Shown piece by piece: positions 42,424 to 52,025 of a stretch of 64,000 nucleotides of DNA; position 1 is the first letter of the stretch, and every line of letters begins with the position of its first letter. The stretch spans positions 248,001 to 312,000 of the forward strand of contig NZ_JBPWOA010000026.1 of assembly GCF_051781005.1 (NCBI RefSeq), written 5' to 3'. The notes below the pieces were generated by a model, which had not been told where the DNA came from, searched no databases, and worked only from the letters and a program-made list of their open reading frames with translations. The DNA is from Anabaena sp051781005 (lineage in GTDB: Bacteria; Cyanobacteriota; Cyanobacteriia; Cyanobacteriales; Nostocaceae). Position numbers and translations under genes: made by a program.

Positions 42424-45400
42424 TTATTTGACTTTGAATTTACTAGCTGTTGTTAATAAATCTTGTGCCATTCCTGACAAATTTTGGAAAACAGTAGCTA
42501 TTTCTTGAGATTCACCAAAGGTCTTATTTGCTATTGAGGCTACATCATTCATTGATGTTGTTACTGTTACTGATTGGCTCATTTGTTTTTGAGTTGCTTC
42601 AGTAATACGCTCAATTAGTTGACTAATTTCAGCCGTGGCTAAAACGATGGCGTTCAAGTTTTGGCGGGTTTCACTAACTAGGTTTGTGCCTTCGACGACT
42701 TGCTGAATACCCATTTCCATTGCTACTGCAACTTCCCCAGTTTCAGTTTGAATCTCTTGAACTAGTTTTTCAATTTCGATAGTAGCTGCTGCTGATTGGC
42801 GTGATAAAGAACGCACTTCATCGGCTACCACCGCAAAGCCTTTGCCATATTCTCCTGCACGAGTCGCTTCAATGGCGGCATTGAGTGCGAGTACGTTTGT
42901 TTGTGTGGCAAAGTTGCTGATTAAGTTCACCACTTTAGAGATTTTTTGTGATGATTCACTTAGGCGTTTAATCTTTTTGCTGGTTTGGGCAACAGTTTCC
43001 CGAATGGCTTGAATGGCGTTTACTGTTTGATTCATGGCGATATCACCAGAATCTACAGTTTTGTTGGCTTGTTGTAAGGCTAATTGCACTAATTGAGCGT
43101 TTGTTACTACCGCTTGGGTAGAATCTACCATCTGTTGAATATCGCTTAAGGCTTGGGTGATTTCCTCAGATTGTTCTTTTGCTAAATCAGTCAATCCTAC
43201 TAGAGAAGAATTGCTATTGATAGAGGTTTGAGCGACTTGTTGAGATGCGGTTTGTACTTGAATTACGATTTGTTGTAATGCTTGCAGAGTCCCATTATAG
43301 GCATCGGCAATTGTGCCTAATTCATCTTCTGTAATGGGGGCGCGGACTGTTAAATCACCACTGAGCGCAGGTCCAATGGCTCTGAGTAGTTGAATAGAAC
43401 GTTGTTGCAGTAATTCTTTAGCTGCTTTTTCCCGTTGGGCTGCTTCTGCTAGTTTGGATGATTGAGCTTGTACTTGTTGTAAGTATTCTGTTTGTTGTAA
43501 AACTAGTCCTAACTGGTCGCTGATACGTGATAACAAGTTAGTTTCTGATTCTTCCCACTCACGAGTTCCTGAGTTTTGATAAGCTGCGAGTAAGCCCCAG
43601 AGTTTTTCCCCAAATACGATGGGAGTAATGATGTAAGCTCTGGCTTCATATTTTTCGATGATCTCTATGTAGCATGGATCAAGGGTGGCTGTATAAATGT
43701 CGTTGACTATCAGAGTGTCACCTTTTTTATAGCGCCCGCCTTCGTTATTTTGTAAGCAAGGGTCGTTTAAGATGGTTTTGATACCAGGTCCGACTAGTTT
43801 CACCCAACCACTAACTACAGATTCGGCGACAAATTCGCCACCCCAATCAGATGTGAATTGATAGACAGCTGCGCGATCGCATTTTAGTAGTAGGCGGACT
43901 TCTTGCGTGGTGATTTTGAAGATTTCTTCTACATCTAAAGATTGACGGATGCGGTTGACTATCTTGGTGATGGCTTTTTCTTGTTCAGCTATTTGAGCGA
44001 GTTTCTCAGATTTGGACTGTACTTGTTCTATGTAATCTATCTGAGATTTTGCCAGACTAATTTGCAAGCCTATCTGCTCTAAGAAGTTGACTTCTCTGGG
44101 TTGCCATTGACGAGTTCCTGAGTTTTGATAAGCAGCTAGTAATCCCCATAGTTTTTCTCCGTAGAAGATGGGAACTATCATGTAAGCTTTTACTTCAACT
44201 TGCTCTAAAATTTCTAGGTGACATTGAGCATGACCAGCTTGATAGATGTCATTGACGACGAAGCTTTCACCCTTGGCATATCTCCCTCCTTGGGTTTCTT
44301 GCAAGTGGCTATCTTCCCAGACCATTTTGAAGTCAGCAGTGGCAACCTTTACCCATCCAGCACCTACGGATTCTGCTACAAATTGCCCACTCCAATCTGG
44401 GTAGAAGCAGTAAACAGCGACGCGATCGCATCTTAGTGATTGACGGACTTCCTGTGTAGCGGTTTTGAAGATGTCTTCTAAGTCTAAAGATTGACGGATG
44501 CGGTTGACTATTTTGTTAACAGTTTTCTCTTGTTCAGCCAGTTGACTGATTTCCTGAGATTGCAACTGTACTTGTTCTATGTAATCTAACTGTGATTTAG
44601 CCAGACTAAATTGCAGTCCAATCTGTTGTAAAAAGTTGATTTCTGATTCTTTCCATTCACGAGTCCCAGTATTTTGATAAGCTGCCAACAAACCCCAGAG
44701 TTGATCGCCAAAGAAGATCGGCACAATGATGTAAGACTTGGCTTCAAATTGCTCTAGGATGGCAATGTGGCAAGGGGCTAGACCTATGGCATAGGTGTCG
44801 TTAACCACGAAGGTTTCGCCTTTGGCATATCTACCACCTTTTGTGTCTTGTAAGTGGGTATCATCTACGACGGTTTTGATATTTGGTCCAACTAGTTTTA
44901 TCCAACCATTCCCTACAGATTCTGATACAAATTCCCCACCCCAATCTGGATTAAATTTATAAACGGCGACGCGATCGCATTTGAGAGCCTGACGGACTTC
45001 GTGAGTAGTAGTTCTGAAGATTTCTTCTACGTCTAAAGATTGACGAATACGGTTGACTATTTTGTTGATAGTTTTTTCTTGTTCGGCTATCTGCGCTAAT
45101 TCTTCAGTTTTTGAGCGGACTGTGTCTAGATAGTCTATTTGGGATTTTGCAAGGTTAAACTGCAAGGCAATTTGAGTCAAAAAGTTGACTTCTGAGGTTT
45201 GCCATTCCCGCGCCTCGGTATTTTGATAAGCTGCCAACAATCCCCATAATTTTTCCCCAAAGAAGATAGGAACGTTGATATAAGCTTTGGCTTCAAATTG
45301 CTCTAACAGTTCTAGGTAGCAAGGGGTAATATTTTCTTGATAGATATCATTTACCCATATGCTTTCACCTTTTCCAAACCTAGCTCCCTTGGTTTCTTGT

Positions 45401-46836
45401 AAAAAGGTGTCTTCCACCAAGGTATTGATATCAGAACCAACCAGTTTTACCCACCCAGATCCTACTGATTCAGCAACGAAATTGCCACTCCAGTCTGAGT
45501 TGAAACGATAGATAGCAATGCGATCGCACTTGAGAGCCTGACGAGACTCTTGAGCGGTGGTTTTGAAGATTTCTTCTAAATCTGAGGATTGACGAATGCG
45601 ATTAACTATCTTAGTTAAGGCTTTTTCTTGTTTTGCAATCTGCGCTAGTTGTTCAGATTGTTTTCGGACTTGTTCTAAATATTCTCCTTGGGAGATAGCC
45701 ACACCAAATTGCAAACCAATCTGAGTTAAAAAGCTAACTTCCCAGTCTTGCCATTCCCGCGCCCCGGTATTTTGATAAGCTGCTAGTAAACCCCACAATT
45801 TTTCCCCTGAGAAGATGGGAGCAATGACATAAGCTTTGGCTTCAAACTGTTCTAATATCTCAATGTGGCACTGAGCTAGACCTATTTTGTAGGTATCATT
45901 GACGATAAATGTTTCGCCTTTGGCATAACGACCACCTTTGGTTTCTTGGAGATGCGTATCTTCCCAGACCATTTTGAAGTCAGGGGTAACGATTTTTGTC
46001 CAATTATTACCTACAGCCTCGGAGACAAATTGGCCACTCCAGTCTGGATTAAAGCGATAGACACCGACGCGATCGCATTTTAGTAATTGACGGACTTCTT
46101 GAGTAGTAGTTTGAAAGATTTTATCTACATCAGGTTGCTGTAAAATTTTAGTGATGACTTTAGCTGCTGATTGCTTGGCTAAGGTAGACTGCTGTAGTTC
46201 TTTCTGTAATTTGAAGTTCTGCAATCTGTAGGTGATTTCTGTGGTTATTTGCGCCAATAAGGTAGTTTCTGTTTCTTGCCACTGCCGTTCTGATCCACAA
46301 CTGTGAACTACCAATAAGCCCCATACTTTACTATCAACAAAGATAGGCAGACTTAAACTAGCTTTAACTTGAAATTTATCAAGTAGTTGTTTTTGATAGG
46401 GGGTAGCTTGAATTTGATTAATGTCGTCAATTACTACGGCTTCAATATAGTCTTGATCGGTATATAAACCAAACAAAATAGCTGGCAGATTTTCACCTAA
46501 AGATGGAGTCCAACCGCTAGTTCTTGATTCTGCTGACACAGTTCCAAAATCAGAGTTAGTAAATTTATAAATTAAGGCGCGATCACCACCAATTTTATCC
46601 CTAACTTCGGCTACAGTTACTTTTAATAAAGTATCCATGTCGGGAACTTGACGCATCTGGGTTGTTATGTATTGAAATCGTTGCCGCCAGATTTTAAATT
46701 CCTGAGTAATAGCATTAGCTGTAGAGGTATCATTATGGGTAACATTTACGACTGTGTTACCATTGTGTTTATCTGATTTCTCTACTTCAGCAAAAATATT
46801 TCCTCTGTCTTCGTTACTTTGATATAAAGTTGTCAT
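42424..46836 (-). CDS. Soluble methyl-accepting protein with six GAF domains
   Basis: A 1470-residue receptor without membrane helices. GAF1 (about 55-195) is followed by five GAF domains about 175 residues apart, each joined by a helix such as IAEQEKTINKIVNRIRQS. Then come a HAMP-like segment (LSGDLTVRAPITEDELGTIADAYN) and the MCP signalling domain with NVLALNAAIEATRAGEYGKGFAVVADEVR. GAF2, 4 and 5 carry the Cys-His pair typical of bilin-binding cyanobacteriochromes (QCHIEIL, PCHIAIL, QCHLEIL). GAF3 and GAF6 have Cys-Tyr, and GAF1 has none. This resembles PixJ/PtxD-type phototaxis receptors. The start is ATG 46836 with GAAGG upstream; the TTG at 46851 is rejected. Chromophore binding is inferred. 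Confidence 0.85.
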   Translation of the reverse strand: MTTLYQSNEDRGNIFAEVEKSDKHNGNTVVNVTHNDTSTANAITQEFKIWRQRFQYITTQMRQVPDMDTLLKVTVAEVRDKIGGDRALIYKFTNSDFGTVSAESRTSGWTPSLGENLPAILFGLYTDQDYIEAVVIDDINQIQATPYQKQLLDKFQVKASLSLPIFVDSKVWGLLVVHSCGSERQWQETETTLLAQITTEITYRLQNFKLQKELQQSTLAKQSAAKVITKILQQPDVDKIFQTTTQEVRQLLKCDRVGVYRFNPDWSGQFVSEAVGNNWTKIVTPDFKMVWEDTHLQETKGGRYAKGETFIVNDTYKIGLAQCHIEILEQFEAKAYVIAPIFSGEKLWGLLAAYQNTGAREWQDWEVSFLTQIGLQFGVAISQGEYLEQVRKQSEQLAQIAKQEKALTKIVNRIRQSSDLEEIFKTTAQESRQALKCDRIAIYRFNSDWSGNFVAESVGSGWVKLVGSDINTLVEDTFLQETKGARFGKGESIWVNDIYQENITPCYLELLEQFEAKAYINVPIFFGEKLWGLLAAYQNTEAREWQTSEVNFLTQIALQFNLAKSQIDYLDTVRSKTEELAQIAEQEKTINKIVNRIRQSLDVEEIFRTTTHEVRQALKCDRVAVYKFNPDWGGEFVSESVGNGWIKLVGPNIKTVVDDTHLQDTKGGRYAKGETFVVNDTYAIGLAPCHIAILEQFEAKSYIIVPIFFGDQLWGLLAAYQNTGTREWKESEINFLQQIGLQFSLAKSQLDYIEQVQLQSQEISQLAEQEKTVNKIVNRIRQSLDLEDIFKTATQEVRQSLRCDRVAVYCFYPDWSGQFVAESVGAGWVKVATADFKMVWEDSHLQETQGGRYAKGESFVVNDIYQAGHAQCHLEILEQVEVKAYMIVPIFYGEKLWGLLAAYQNSGTRQWQPREVNFLEQIGLQISLAKSQIDYIEQVQSKSEKLAQIAEQEKAITKIVNRIRQSLDVEEIFKITTQEVRLLLKCDRAAVYQFTSDWGGEFVAESVVSGWVKLVGPGIKTILNDPCLQNNEGGRYKKGDTLIVNDIYTATLDPCYIEIIEKYEARAYIITPIVFGEKLWGLLAAYQNSGTREWEESETNLLSRISDQLGLVLQQTEYLQQVQAQSSKLAEAAQREKAAKELLQQRSIQLLRAIGPALSGDLTVRAPITEDELGTIADAYNGTLQALQQIVIQVQTASQQVAQTSINSNSSLVGLTDLAKEQSEEITQALSDIQQMVDSTQAVVTNAQLVQLALQQANKTVDSGDIAMNQTVNAIQAIRETVAQTSKKIKRLSESSQKISKVVNLISNFATQTNVLALNAAIEATRAGEYGKGFAVVADEVRSLSRQSAAATIEIEKLVQEIQTETGEVAVAMEMGIQQVVEGTNLVSETRQNLNAIVLATAEISQLIERITEATQKQMSQSVTVTTSMNDVASIANKTFGESQEIATVFQNLSGMAQDLLTTASKFKVK

Positions 46837-46953
46837 TTTTTTTACCTTCAATCCTATTTTTTTAGTTAGTAATAACTTGAACTTTAGAGCCAGAAAATGT
46901 TAAATGATTAAGATGCAAATTACCTGTTTAATTACTATTTACAATCAGATTTT

Positions 46954-47430
46954 TTAGTTGTGACTCCCCCACATAGGTGATTGAATAATTGCTAGGGCAT
47001 CTAAATTGAAAATCATTTCTTCTGAATCATTTGTGAAGTATCCATGCAAAAAAGGTGACATGGCTGGAAAAAATAAGTCAGGAGGTGAAAATTTCATTTT
47101 CTGGGTATCTAGGGATTCAATATCTGTCAATTGTCGCACCAATAGTCCCAGGTATTTACCCTCATGTTCTAACACAATTGCCATCATTTTTGAAAGTGCA
47201 TTTGAACTTTGTAAAAGAGGTGGATAACCTAACATTTCTTCTAAATCAACCAACCAAAGCATTTCGCCACGCCAGCTATAAATACCCAGTACACAATTGG
47301 GCATCTGTGGAACTCCACATATTTCTGTCAATGAAATTCTTAATACTTCTGTAATGTGCTGCAATGAAATTACTGCTTGATCTCTTACTCCCAAATGAAA
47401 ACTTAAATATTTTTGTTTAGTATCCAACAT
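46954..47430 (-). CDS. CheW-type adaptor protein
   Basis: A 158-residue CheW domain protein coupling the receptor to the CheA-type kinase. It has the expected two beta-barrel halves: YLSFHLGVRDQAVISLQHITEVLR, then PNCVLGIYSWRGEMLWLVDLEEMLG and a hydrophobic IVLEHEGKYLGLLVRQLTDIE. The start is ATG 47430, with AAAGGA seven bases upstream; the frame's GTG at 47466 is further out and not needed. It lies 117 bases upstream of the receptor gene and 112 bases downstream of the CheY gene on the same strand. Confidence 0.87.
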   Translation of the reverse strand: MLDTKQKYLSFHLGVRDQAVISLQHITEVLRISLTEICGVPQMPNCVLGIYSWRGEMLWLVDLEEMLGYPPLLQSSNALSKMMAIVLEHEGKYLGLLVRQLTDIESLDTQKMKFSPPDLFFPAMSPFLHGYFTNDSEEMIFNLDALAIIQSPMWGSHN

Positions 47431-47578
47431 TAATTTTCCTTTATCATCAGCTATTTTTTTAGTCACTACTCAGTAATTAAAACTAATTGATAAATAGTGA
47501 CTAGTATAACAATTCAGGAGGGAATAAAGCTTGTTTAATCAGCTTTTTTAGGGGATAGTTTTTTCACTGTAATTTGAT

Positions 47579-47944
47579 TTATTTTTTGATCAGATTTTTC
47601 AAAGTATTTTCTAGTTCTTCCCTATCTACTGGTTTTGATAAGTAAGCTTTAGCGCCCAACATATTACCCCAAATTTTATCGACTTCACTATTTTTGGTAG
47701 AACAAAAAACTACGGGTATCTGGCTAGTATTAGGATTGTTTTGTAGTTCTCTACAAATTTCATAACCACTTTTACCAGGCAAAATTACATCCAGTAATAT
47801 GACATCAGGCTTATTAGCATCTATTTTTATTTGTGCTTCTTCGCTACTGGTGGCAGAAATTACAGAATAGCCGGCTTGTTGCAAGTAACGACTGATAATT
47901 TCCATATCAGTCACTCCATCTTCAACAACTAAAACAGTACTCAT
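47579..47944 (-). CDS. CheY-like single-domain response regulator
   Basis: A 121-residue receiver. It has the acidic pocket residues in LVVEDGVTDME, the phospho-acceptor Asp in VILLDVILPGKSGYE, the switch Ser/Thr in VVFCSTKNSE and the conserved Lys in AYLSKPVDREEL. One of the two usual N-terminal acidic residues is Glu rather than Asp (VED), as in many PilH/CheY relatives. AAAGG lies upstream of ATG 47944. It is the second gene of the taxis operon and the likely diffusible output of the kinase. Confidence 0.9.
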   Translation of the reverse strand: MSTVLVVEDGVTDMEIISRYLQQAGYSVISATSSEEAQIKIDANKPDVILLDVILPGKSGYEICRELQNNPNTSQIPVVFCSTKNSEVDKIWGNMLGAKAYLSKPVDREELENTLKNLIKK

Positions 47945-48260
47945 AGCAATTACCTTTTAAATTAATTCCAACTAATTTCAACCTGAAAGCAAAGACTTAG
48001 ATGTGCGATCAGACAGAATAAATATTATACAAAACATATACTACTCTGCATTGTTATTCTATCTTCAATCATTGTATAGATATTTTCAACCGTTAATCTA
48101 CGTATTCAACATAAGTTAACATACGTAACTGGTTATTTGATGTCCTTTTTATAACATTCAAAAAGTTCTATCTGAGAACAAAAAACTACATACAAGTGTT
48201 TTCTGATGAATAGTTTTATGACAGCTGCGTCTTGAGTATTAACGAAATATATTACCCTAA
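47945..48260. other. Intra-operon gap, no gene seen
   Basis: A 316-base AT-rich gap between the PatA-like and CheY-like genes. Its size suggests a secondary promoter for the cheY-cheW-mcp-cheA part. The near-palindromic TACGTA-type words at 48101-48128 (CTACGTATTC ... ACATACGTAAC) are the only pattern I see. Confidence 0.35.
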
Positions 48261-49463
48261 TTAAGTTTCGAGGTTGGTCGTATTTCTAACTACTGAGTTA
48301 GCCTGTACAGGTAAATATTTACGTATTACAGCTATAACTCGATCAGCTACTATTGGTTTAGAGATAAAATCTGTCGAGCCAACTACCTTAGCACGAACCC
48401 GATCTAAGAGACCATCGTTGCCAGTTAAGATAATTATTGGTGTATTAGCAAAGGCAGGAATGCGTCGTAATTGAGTGCAGATTTCATATCCACTAGCTAC
48501 AGGCATAACCAAATCTAAGAAAATTAAATCTGGTTTCTCTTGAATCAAAATAGGTAAAGCTTGTACAGCCTCTTGAACTTTAGTAAACCTCATACCACTT
48601 CTGGTAATAATATCCTCTAACATTTTACAGACCAGAGGACTATCATCCACACAAGCTATGAGTGGTGAATTTCTCCGCTCAATTTTTCTTGGTTGTCTGG
48701 GGGTAGGTTTCTCTGCATCACTGACTTGTAAAGGTAAGTCAGGTATTTCGACTAACTCAATAATACCTTTGAGAATATAGGGAAGTAAGGAACGAGAAAC
48801 AGGCATAACATCCTGTTTCATTTTCAGTGCCAGTTCCCGCAAAGTGTATTTGCCATTAATTAAACTGACAAAGTTTTTATATACAGATGGACTAACCATT
48901 TGCTGGAGTTGTTCTGCTTTCCTCAAGACTGGTGATGAATTAGGAGAAATATTTGCTAAACCGACTTTTGACCAAATTGCCCACGAGTCTTGCATATGCT
49001 TGATCGACATATCTGCACTTGTAAAACTCATTGGCATTTCTAATATTACTTCCTGGTTTAGATCACAACTCACAGAAGCAAAGTCTACTTCCTGTGCTAG
49101 ATCAAAAAATAGTTCTGCAATTGTGCTTTCGACAATAGTTTGAATTTGTTCTCGTTGGATTTTTTGTCTTTTGTGTAAAATGTTTAAGAGGTTGTAGTCC
49201 CAGTAATCAATAGCAATATCCTCAGTTCGGCAGCGGATTTTATCTACGTCAATATTGGGACAATATTGAGTCATGTGTCTCCGCCAACGTCGAAAGGGAT
49301 GAGTGCCACCTGTAGCCCATACGATTCTGCCGAGACGATAATAGAAAGTCCATTGTCGCCCTTTAGAACTTTTAATATTTAACTTTCCATTGTATTGGAC
49401 TTGAGTACAGGTTTTAAACTCATTGAGTAAGCTATGAGATTCTATGAGTTCTGAGTTGGTCAT
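48261..49463 (-). CDS. PatA-type response regulator
   Basis: A 400-residue two-domain regulator. Residues 1-150 are a PATAN (PatA N-terminal) domain: SLLNEFKTCTQVQYNGKLNI, FYYRLGRIVWATGGTHPFRRW and the HMTQYCP segment. The middle (about 190-235) is a helical domain. The C-terminal receiver has ACVDDSPLV, phospho-acceptor Asp in LIFLDLVMPVASGYE, IILTGND and FISKP. This is the architecture of PatA, HmpA/PtxA and PixG-type proteins acting downstream of the chemotaxis kinase on motility or patterning. It is the first gene of the operon, with AGGA seven to eight bases before ATG 49463. Confidence 0.88.
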   Translation of the reverse strand: MTNSELIESHSLLNEFKTCTQVQYNGKLNIKSSKGRQWTFYYRLGRIVWATGGTHPFRRWRRHMTQYCPNIDVDKIRCRTEDIAIDYWDYNLLNILHKRQKIQREQIQTIVESTIAELFFDLAQEVDFASVSCDLNQEVILEMPMSFTSADMSIKHMQDSWAIWSKVGLANISPNSSPVLRKAEQLQQMVSPSVYKNFVSLINGKYTLRELALKMKQDVMPVSRSLLPYILKGIIELVEIPDLPLQVSDAEKPTPRQPRKIERRNSPLIACVDDSPLVCKMLEDIITRSGMRFTKVQEAVQALPILIQEKPDLIFLDLVMPVASGYEICTQLRRIPAFANTPIIILTGNDGLLDRVRAKVVGSTDFISKPIVADRVIAVIRKYLPVQANSVVRNTTNLET

Positions 49464-50428
49464 ACTTTTTTCCTGATAATCAATAATTCAGCCTCTATCA
49501 AATCTATGCTAAGTGTACTTTAGAATGTAATGTTTTCAAAATTAACTTTGTTAGTTTTACATTAGTTATTTGTAATTAATTCAGTCAGTTTCTATCAAAT
49601 CTATACTAAGCAGATCCAAATGAGTGTTATTTTGGAAATTGACAAAAATGTCTGAGATATAAACAATATGAATAGCATTCATTGATGTCCTACAGCAGAT
49701 TGCAGATTAATGAGGCTTCGCCGTGAGCGTCAGCCGAACGGTACAGAATTAAAATTGAAACCTAGACACCAAGCTAGTTTTACTCCTGACTCCTGATAGC
49801 GAAGCGTGGCGTAAGCCATATTCTGCTGTATCTGATTGCTATATAGAATTTGTTAGGCTTGAATGAAAGCATCATTAAACATGAGTTGATAGAGGATTTT
49901 TTAAAAAAAATTACCCTTTGTTGATATTTTTTGAATGTTAGCTAGGTTAGCTATCCAGCAGTATTTAGGTATTTAAAAGTATTTACCAGTGAAGCTCTAT
50001 TTTACTGGTTATTTACTTGTAGACTATCCGTATAAATGCTGATTTTAAATTTTCCAAAATCGTAATTTATCGGTATTTTCAGAATTTTTTCTGGAGAAAT
50101 AACCGTATTTTTGAGATTTTTTTGCAGAAAATTTGCAAAAGACCACATTATTTTACCAGGTTTGCTGAAAAGCATAGCAAATTTGTGACCTAAACTTTAT
50201 ATGCTTGAGTAAAAAAAATTTTGATTGACTCAAAATTAGTACTGTTCATACAGTGTAAATTAATTATCGGAACTTTCAAATAAAATTAAACTTCTTAATA
50301 TTTACTAATTGTGAGCGAACAATTAAATTTTGTAGAAATTCAAACAATTTTATATATGATCCGTCTTGATTAAACGCGTTTTTATAAAAGAATTTAAGAA
50401 TTGCCAATATTACCAGCATGAGAACCAC
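49464..50428. other. Long AT-rich gap with one MITE-like element
   Basis: A 965-base gap between the taxis operon promoter side and the 3' end of the phn operon. Apart from the element at 49691-49830 it is AT-rich, with long T and A runs (49900-49912, 50210-50222), and I see no coding frame. The left part should hold the promoter of the PatA-like gene. Confidence 0.45.
49691..49830. repeat. TACAGCAGA-type MITE-like element
   Basis: TACAGCAGA (49691-49699) and TCTGCTGTA (49822-49830) are inverted ends. The left end followed by TTGCAGATTAATGAGGCT is, at 26 of 27 bases, the reverse complement of the right end of the element at 62234-62374. The interior carries ACTCCTGACTCCTG, the CAGGAGT heptamer in reverse. 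Confidence 0.75.
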
Positions 50429-51145
50429 CTAGCCAAAAATTAATTCTCGGTTACATAGTTGATTTCGCACCTCTTCGTCATGAAAAATACCAATTAAGGC
50501 AGAACCTCTAGCTTGACATTCTTTGAGGAGTTCCACGACTATTTGGCGATTTTTAGCATCTAGGGCGGAGGTTGGTTCATCTAGTAGCAAAATTGGATAG
50601 TGTACAGCTAGGGTACGGGCAATGTTAACTCTCTGTTTTTCTCCTCCTGAAAAAGTGGTGGGGGAGAGATGCCATAATCTTTCTGGTAGGTTGAGACGAT
50701 GAAATAAGTTGCGTACTTTTTCAGCAGCGGTTGCTGTGGTTTCGCCTAGTTCTAACAGTGGTTCTGCGGCAACTTCTAAGGCTGGTACTCTAGGAATGAC
50801 TCGTAAAAATTGGCTAACATAACCAATTGTTTTCTGTCGTACTATTAACAATTCATGGGGTGGAAGTTGACATAAATCCAGCCAATTATCTTGATGTTTT
50901 ACCCATATTGAGCCGCTATTAGCACGATAGTTGCCATATAAACAACGCATAAATGTAGATTTCCCTGCACCTGATTCTCCAGATAGGGCTACACATTCTC
51001 CCGCATTTACATTTAGGGATACTGCTTTTAAAACAGGTAGATTCACACCTCCTTGCTGATGTAAAGTAAAGCTTTTTTGCAAGTTTTCAACTTTCAGGAG
51101 GGTGTTTGTAGAAATATTAGTTGGTGTTGTAGTTAATAAACTCAT
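50429..51145 (-). CDS. phnL: C-P lyase ABC-type ATPase PhnL
   Basis: A 238-residue ABC ATPase, last gene of the phosphonate operon. It has Walker A GESGAGKST, the long insertion typical of PhnL (VKHQDNWLDLCQLPPHEL), signature TFSGGEKQRVNIART and Walker B ILLLDEPTSALD. PhnL binds the C-P lyase core with PhnK; it is needed for making the ribose triphosphonate intermediate rather than for import. The start overlaps the phnK stop as ATGA. It is followed by the long AT-rich gap, and no phnN or phnP comes after it. Confidence 0.93.
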   Translation of the reverse strand: MSLLTTTPTNISTNTLLKVENLQKSFTLHQQGGVNLPVLKAVSLNVNAGECVALSGESGAGKSTFMRCLYGNYRANSGSIWVKHQDNWLDLCQLPPHELLIVRQKTIGYVSQFLRVIPRVPALEVAAEPLLELGETTATAAEKVRNLFHRLNLPERLWHLSPTTFSGGEKQRVNIARTLAVHYPILLLDEPTSALDAKNRQIVVELLKECQARGSALIGIFHDEEVRNQLCNRELIFG

Positions 51146-51912
51146 GGTGTTAAAGCGGCACTCACCAATAATTGGGTATAGGGATGTTGAGGATCATCAA
51201 GTACCTGGTCTGTTAAACCTGATTCCACTACCTGTCCTTGTTGCATGACGAGGAGACGATGTGCTAAAAGCCTGACAACACCGATATCATGGGTGACTAA
51301 AATAACGCTGAGGTGAAAGTTTCGCACGAGCGATCGCAATAAGTCTAACAATTTTGCTTGCACTGATACATCTAATCCTCCCGTTGGTTCATCCATTAAT
51401 ATCAATTGGGGTTTTGTAACTAAGACACGGGCAAGCTGTAAACGTTGCTGCATACCGCCTGAAAATGTTATTGGTAGGTCATCCATTCGCTGAGGATCGA
51501 TTTCTACCTGTTGCAACCAATGGGTGGCTTCTTGGCGAATATGACTGTAATTACGGATACCAACATCTAGGAGACGTTCGCCGATATTTGCCCCAGCACT
51601 CACCTTCATGCGTAAACCATCACGGGGATTTTGTTGGACAAAGCCCCATTCGGTTCGCATTAACCAACGGCGTTTAGGTTCAGGGATTTGGGCAATATCT
51701 AAGTTTTCGCCACTGCGAGTTGAGTAAATTACATTACCTGAGTCAATAGATAGATTATGGGCAATTGCTTGGAGTAAAGTGGACTTACCGGAACCCGATT
51801 CTCCCACAATACCGAGAACTTGACCGGGATAGAGATCAAAGGAGATGCGATCGCACGCTTTGATATTACCGTAAGATTTGCTTAGTTGTTGAACTTGTAA
51901 AATAGGTTTCAT
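51142..51912 (-). CDS. phnK: C-P lyase ABC-type ATPase PhnK
   Basis: A 256-residue ABC ATPase that docks onto the PhnGHIJ core. It shows Walker A GESGSGKST, TEWGFVQQNPRDGLRM in the Q-loop region (a PhnK hallmark), signature FSGGMQQRLQLARV, Walker B LILMDEPTGGLD and VTHDIGVV. It overlaps phnL by four bases (ATGA). The 86 bases between phnJ and phnK consist of repeat sequence, so spacing within the operon has been altered by repeat insertion. Confidence 0.93.
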   Translation of the reverse strand: MKPILQVQQLSKSYGNIKACDRISFDLYPGQVLGIVGESGSGKSTLLQAIAHNLSIDSGNVIYSTRSGENLDIAQIPEPKRRWLMRTEWGFVQQNPRDGLRMKVSAGANIGERLLDVGIRNYSHIRQEATHWLQQVEIDPQRMDDLPITFSGGMQQRLQLARVLVTKPQLILMDEPTGGLDVSVQAKLLDLLRSLVRNFHLSVILVTHDIGVVRLLAHRLLVMQQGQVVESGLTDQVLDDPQHPYTQLLVSAALTP

Positions 51913-51925
51913 CAGTTGTTAATTA

Positions 51926-52025
51926 CAGGAGTCAGGAGTTCAGGAGTGTGGTAGGTTCAAGCCTCCACTGATTGCAATTACGAATTACGAATTACGAATT
52001 ATTTTGACTCCTGAATTCTGCTGTA
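51926..52025. repeat. Repeat between phnK and phnJ
   Basis: Contains AGGAGTCAGGAGTTCAGGAG, CCTCCACTGATTGCA, three copies of the AATTACG heptamer (reverse of the array after argD), and GAATTCTGCTGTA. The same mix of parts occurs at 42134-42292, and the GCTGTA end matches the 49691 and 62234 elements. The right end lies inside the phnJ reading frame, and the phnJ stop falls within this repeat. Confidence 0.75.
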
